Below, piece by piece: positions 31,819 to 35,267 of a stretch of 35,267 nt of DNA. Positions within the stretch are counted from its first letter, which is position 1; each line of letters starts with the position of its first letter. Below the pieces are notes generated by a model that saw nothing but the letters and a program-made list of their open reading frames with translations, searched no databases and was not told the DNA's origin. A program made the position numbers and the translations under genes. This stretch comes from Eubacterium sp. CAG:841. GTDB taxonomy: Bacteria; Bacillota; Clostridia; Oscillospirales; CAG-272. The stretch lies in the NCBI GenBank assembly GCA_000437375.1, contig FR898235.1, forward strand, positions 1 to 35,267. The letters are read 5' to 3'.

Positions 31819-31847
31819 TTGACAAGATTTTTCCCGTGTGATATCAT
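31819..31847 (+). promoter_or_regulatory. Sigma-A promoter of asnA
   Basis: TTGACA (31819-31824), 17 bases, TATCAT (31842-31847), with TGA before the -10; 35 bases before the ATG. Confidence 0.75.
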
Positions 31848-31882
31848 AAATTCAATTTTTTAATAAAAAAAGGAGGCTGTCT

Positions 31883-32890
31883 ATGAGCATGACCAAAGTC
31901 CCCGCAGGATACAGATCCGTGCTGGGAATATACCAAACACAAACCGCAATAGGAATGATACATCAGATATTTGAAGAAAAGTTGGGCAAGGCGCTTAATC
32001 TGCGCAGAGTATCCGCACCGCTGTTCGTAGAGCCTCAGTCCGGACTTAATGACGATCTTAACGGCATCGAGCGTCCCGTCGTTTTCGATATAAAAGAAAC
32101 AGGCACAAACGCCGCAGTCGTCCACTCGCTCGCAAAGTGGAAAAGAATGGCGCTTTCTGATTACGGCTTCGGCGTCGGTGAAGGCATATATACCGATATG
32201 AACGCCATCCGTCGCGACGAGGATATGGACAACCTCCATTCGATATATGTTGACCAGTGGGACTGGGAAAAGGTCATTGACGAAAAGGACAGAAATCCCG
32301 AATATCTTAAAAGTACGGTAAAGGCAATCGTGGGTGCCATATGCGATACGCAGGACGAGCTTTGCCGCGCTTTTCCCGAGCTTCCCCACAGTCTCTCCCG
32401 CGAGGTTTCGTTTGTAACCTCTCAGGAACTTGAGGACATGTATCCCACGATGACATCAAAAGAGCGCGAAAACGCCTATGTAAAAGAACATCGTACAACA
32501 TTTATAATGCAGATCGGCGGAAAGCTGAAATCAGGCAAAAAGCACGACGGCAGAGCGCCCGACTATGACGATTGGTCGCTCAACGGCGATATAATGTTCT
32601 ACAACGATACGCTCGGATGCGCCTTTGAAATTTCATCTATGGGAATACGCGTAAGTCCCGAATCGCTCGACCGTCAGCTTACGGAAGCCGGTGCAGACGA
32701 AAGAAGAAATCTCCCGTTCCATAAGATGCTGCTTGAAGGCAAGCTTCCCTACACAATAGGCGGCGGAATAGGACAGTCGCGCCTTTCAATGCTTCTGCTC
32801 GGCAAGGCTCATATAGGAGAGGTTCAGTCCTCCGTATGGGATGCGAAAACAAAAGAAGAATGTGCTGCGGCAGGAATAAAACTTCTTTAA
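31883..32890 (+). CDS. asnA: Aspartate-ammonia ligase (asparagine synthetase A)
   Basis: Encodes 335 residues, the usual length. It makes asparagine from aspartate, ammonia and ATP, and is related to class II aminoacyl-tRNA synthetases. Visible are RRVSAPLFVEPQSGLNDDLNG, VHSLAKWKRMAL, IYTDMNAIRRDE, YVDQWDWEK, FEISSMGIRV (substrate site) and the C-terminal class II motif 3 region GGGIGQSRLSMLLL with its ATP-binding Arg. AGGAGG lies 6 bases before ATG 31883; a second ATG two codons later is possible. Monocistronic, with its own promoter and terminator. Confidence 0.96.
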   Translation: MSMTKVPAGYRSVLGIYQTQTAIGMIHQIFEEKLGKALNLRRVSAPLFVEPQSGLNDDLNGIERPVVFDIKETGTNAAVVHSLAKWKRMALSDYGFGVGEGIYTDMNAIRRDEDMDNLHSIYVDQWDWEKVIDEKDRNPEYLKSTVKAIVGAICDTQDELCRAFPELPHSLSREVSFVTSQELEDMYPTMTSKERENAYVKEHRTTFIMQIGGKLKSGKKHDGRAPDYDDWSLNGDIMFYNDTLGCAFEISSMGIRVSPESLDRQLTEAGADERRNLPFHKMLLEGKLPYTIGGGIGQSRLSMLLLGKAHIGEVQSSVWDAKTKEECAAAGIKLL

Positions 32891-32935
32891 TAATTCAGCT
32901 GTCATCTGCATATTTAATTTTATACAAAAATATAA

Positions 32936-32962
32936 AACTGCGGCATCGCCGCAGTTTTTTTG
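32936..32962 (+). terminator. Terminator between asnA and the leftward TIM-barrel gene
   Basis: AACTGCGGC (32936-32944), loop ATC, GCCGCAGTT (32948-32956), then TTTTTG; an A-rich left side allows use from the convergent gene ending at 32964. Confidence 0.88.
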
Positions 32963-32963
32963 T

Positions 32964-34475
32964 TTATTTTATATCAATTTCTGCCCAATGAAGTCTTATG
33001 CTCTCACCCGCAGAGGAAAATTCAGCGACTGTCACAAAAGGTATATTGCCGTCGTTTTCCATACTGTATGCAAAATACCTCATATCGTCATATGCACATT
33101 CCGGAGTGCCGACTTTGCCGACAAACTCACACTTTCGGGCGTTTGCATAAACCGTAAGGCTGTCGCCCGAAAAATCATCTCCGCACTCAGCTCCGATCAC
33201 AAGCGTCACGTTTTTTTCTTTTGGGATTTTTCCCGTCGGAATTCTCACTGCGGAAAATCCGCCGGACACCGACATCGGGAGCGGTCTGCGCGCGGCAAAC
33301 CCGATTGCGCTTACGTCATTATAAGTTAAAACGTGTCTGCGCGATGACGATATCTGTTTTTCTTCATCGCCAACAGTGCATAAAAAGTTTCTGTAATTTT
33401 CCTTTGAGAAAAGGGGCTTTGTCATTAAATCGTCCGGATCTATGTTGTCCATATAATTGAAAAGATAAATGTCGTCCGCGCCGAGCGAGGTGTATGCGCA
33501 CGCCATGCCGAGCGTAACCTCCGCCGTGCAGAAAAGATATTTTCTTCCCCTGCGGTTATATGCGTCAAGCAGAACTTCAAGTCCTGCGGCAAGACGAATA
33601 TTTTTGCCTAAAACAAGTCTTTTCCAGAAGTCGATCGGCATATCCGAATCCGACGACGACCAGCGCGGCGACACGGTTATAAGGTCAAAATATCCTCTGT
33701 CTATCCAACCGACAACGTCAAACCCAAGTCTGAGCGCCTTTTCCGGCGAATCCGGAAGACGGACCCCTATGTTTATTTTATGTCCGCGTTCTTTTTCTTT
33801 TTCACGCACAAGACGCACTGCGCTTTCAATAAACTCCGTCATTATCGCCACGCCGGCATATTCCCTTCCCGCTCCGAAGCAATATATCTCGCGCATAAAA
33901 TCAAGCTCTATGCCGTCTGCATCGAAAGCGTCAAGCGCTTCGGAAATCACGGCAAGATAATATTCCCTTACCTGCGGAAAAGTATAATCGAGCGCATATT
34001 CGTAGTAGCCCGAAGGCGTGCGATAACCCGCCCGTCTGTATTCGGGATGAGAAGCCGAAAAGCCGCTCGGCAAAAACGCGTCTGCATCTCCCGCATTGTG
34101 AATATCGTTCATTCTTATCGATATCCACGCTTTTATTCCGTTTTTCCGCAGACGTTCTATCCATATATTGTGAATGTCAATTCCCTTTTCAAGCGTTTCG
34201 CAGAGCAAACGCGAGCTTTTTATTATCGGATCGTTTTCCCTGCCGCAAAGCTTGCCGCTCTTTTCCCAAGCTCTGTACTTGTCACATACGGACTCGATCT
34301 TTTTCGTCCTGAAGTGCGGAAGACTTGCATTTACGCATATCAGAAAATCCATTATGTTCGTTTTTGAATAACCGTCTATAAAGTCCGTCAGATCTTTTTC
34401 GGAAAGCTCAGTCACTCCTGCCTGTGCCCTTGTATATACAAAATGATTCGGATCTTCGTTGAAAATAACACCCAT
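32964..34475 (-). CDS. Glycosidase-like TIM-barrel protein of unknown specificity
   Basis: Encodes 503 residues, no signal peptide. The central part reads like a GHL10-type (family 10-like) beta/alpha barrel: KAWISIRMND (115-124), SGYYEYALDYTFPQVREYYL, then DADGIELDFMRE (185-196), a strand-end acidic motif common in these barrels, INIGVRLP, and DLITVSPRWSS. Residues from about 380 on form a beta-rich C-terminal domain. I know proteins of this shape from gut Clostridia and Bacteroidetes, mostly uncharacterised, and cannot give a substrate. GAAAGGA lies 10 bases before ATG 34475. It follows recG by 23 bases in the same direction, with no terminator visible between, so it may be transcribed with it. 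Confidence 0.75.
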   Translation of the reverse strand: MGVIFNEDPNHFVYTRAQAGVTELSEKDLTDFIDGYSKTNIMDFLICVNASLPHFRTKKIESVCDKYRAWEKSGKLCGRENDPIIKSSRLLCETLEKGIDIHNIWIERLRKNGIKAWISIRMNDIHNAGDADAFLPSGFSASHPEYRRAGYRTPSGYYEYALDYTFPQVREYYLAVISEALDAFDADGIELDFMREIYCFGAGREYAGVAIMTEFIESAVRLVREKEKERGHKINIGVRLPDSPEKALRLGFDVVGWIDRGYFDLITVSPRWSSSDSDMPIDFWKRLVLGKNIRLAAGLEVLLDAYNRRGRKYLFCTAEVTLGMACAYTSLGADDIYLFNYMDNIDPDDLMTKPLFSKENYRNFLCTVGDEEKQISSSRRHVLTYNDVSAIGFAARRPLPMSVSGGFSAVRIPTGKIPKEKNVTLVIGAECGDDFSGDSLTVYANARKCEFVGKVGTPECAYDDMRYFAYSMENDGNIPFVTVAEFSSAGESIRLHWAEIDIK

Positions 34476-34498
34476 AAATTATATCCTTTCGATAGAAT

Positions 34499-35267
34499 TT
34501 ATAATGCTCCTGCGCCGGATACGCGCATAAGTTGCTTTTTCGTTTCGGCGTTTTCCGCAAGCGAAAGCGAAGGATCTGCCGAAAGAGTATTTTTTGCCGC
34601 GTCGAAAGCGTCATAAAGAAGCTTGCTGTCACCGAGCGAGCCGAATTTCATATCCACCCCGCCGGACTGACGTATCCTTCCGCCTGCCTGAGCGATAAAA
34701 TCGCCCGGCCCACGAAGTTCAAGATCTTTTTCCGCAATTTTATATCCGTCCTGAGTCGAACACATAACCGCAAGTCTCGCCTTTGATTTTTCGCTCTTTG
34801 AATCGGAAACGAGTATGCAATACGACTTTCTCTGTCCTCTGCCCACGCGTCCCCTGAGCTGATGAAGCTGAGAAAGCCCGAAAAACTCTGCATTTTCAAC
34901 TATCATAAGCGAAGCGTTCGGAACATTCACACCGACCTCTATAACCGTTGTGGAAACAAGAATATCTATCTTTCCGTCGGCAAAGTCCGCCATTGTTTTT
35001 TCTTTTTGCGCGCTTTTCATCTTACCGTGAATGAACGCCACACGAAGATCGGGAAACTCTGCCTCCGAAAGGTGCTTTGCATAATCAACTGCGGTTTTAA
35101 GCTTTATGCCGTCACGCTCGCCGTCTATTGTCACAAGGTCGGAAACCGATATCTTTTCGCCGCTTTCGCCGACGAGCATTTCCTGTTCTTCAACTGCAGG
35201 ACAAACGATATATACCTGCCCGCCCTCTTTTACCGTTTTTCGTATAAAACCGTTCAGACGTGCGCGA
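34499..35267 (-). CDS. recG: ATP-dependent DNA helicase RecG, C-terminal part (runs off the window)
   Basis: The frame is open to the window edge and gives the last 255 residues or so; full RecG has about 680. Visible are the helicase C-terminal domain with QVYIVCPAVEE, VAFIHGKMKSAQKEKTMADF (helicase motif IV region), LVSTTVIEVGVNVPNAS (motif V), LSQLHQLRGRVGRGQRKSYC (motif VI, with the Arg finger) and the RecG-specific ending DLELRGPGDFIAQAGGRIRQSG. RecG unwinds branched DNA and remodels stalled replication forks. The internal ATG at 35179 is not the start, since the preceding codons continue the family sequence. The N-terminal wedge domain and Walker A lie outside. Confidence 0.95.
   Translation of the reverse strand, partial: RARLNGFIRKTVKEGGQVYIVCPAVEEQEMLVGESGEKISVSDLVTIDGERDGIKLKTAVDYAKHLSEAEFPDLRVAFIHGKMKSAQKEKTMADFADGKIDILVSTTVIEVGVNVPNASLMIVENAEFFGLSQLHQLRGRVGRGQRKSYCILVSDSKSEKSKARLAVMCSTQDGYKIAEKDLELRGPGDFIAQAGGRIRQSGGVDMKFGSLGDSKLLYDAFDAAKNTLSADPSLSLAENAETKKQLMRVSGAGAL

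Noticed and set aside
1..35267. tRNA, rRNA, CRISPR, insertion sequence, integrase or attachment site
   Set aside because: Looked for on both strands; nothing with a tRNA-like cloverleaf, spaced repeats, transposase or recombinase motifs was found.

Overview
The window reads as chromosomal DNA of an anaerobic, probably spore-forming Clostridia-class Firmicute, most likely an uncultured gut member of the Oscillospirales/Christensenellales type. The reasons are a YunB sporulation protein, long-form HPF, a zinc-ribbon type S18, YqhQ (DUF1385), YqeG, DUF4830 and DUF4886 proteins, strong AGGAGG ribosome binding sites, near-consensus sigma-A promoters with an extended -10 (TGn), and compact Rho-independent terminators between almost every transcription unit. 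Taxonomy is inferred from gene families; no 16S rRNA or other marker is present. I see no rRNA, tRNA, CRISPR array, insertion sequence or prophage.

Layout. 1-4.4 kb: tail of an unknown gene, yunB, then a leftward group of radical SAM protein, YhhN lysoplasmalogenase, an AT-rich orphan and an RlmD-type rRNA methyltransferase. 4.5-8.1 kb: hpf (leftward) and, divergently, yqeG plus an SMC-like membrane ATPase. 8.1-11.2 kb: leftward murI-prmC-yqhQ and secG. 11.3-12.6 kb: rpsF-ssb-rpsR with a candidate S6:S18 leader hairpin. 12.7-14.7 kb: a small two-helix membrane protein with a sodium-pump decarboxylase motif, an orphan BlaI-type repressor with a dyad over its own promoter, a DUF4830 protein and a lipoprotein.

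14.8-24.5 kb is the accessory-looking stretch, all rightward: a sugar-phosphate nucleotidyltransferase, a large secreted M6 metalloprotease, a DUF4886/SGNH lipoprotein with a tandem repeat, then a GH38 alpha-mannosidase with an Fsa-type aldolase and an aldose-1-epimerase-like protein. 24.7-26.5 kb: leftward lipid genes (DAG-kinase family and a frameshifted PlsC-like acyltransferase). 26.6-32.9 kb: argD, udk (leftward), a GH3 glycosidase, an ECF sigma factor with a probable anti-sigma partner, and asnA. 33.0-35.3 kb: a glycosidase-like TIM-barrel protein and the C-terminal part of RecG, both leftward.

Most of the window is ordinary core genome. The items I would look at again are the small decarboxylase-motif membrane protein and its divergent promoter region with BlaI, an unexplained strong hairpin plus T-tract at about 13.12-13.18 kb, the truncated RlmD tail next to an AT-rich orphan, the frameshifted acyltransferase, the secreted protease/esterase pair, and the SMC-like membrane ATPase without its usual nuclease partner.
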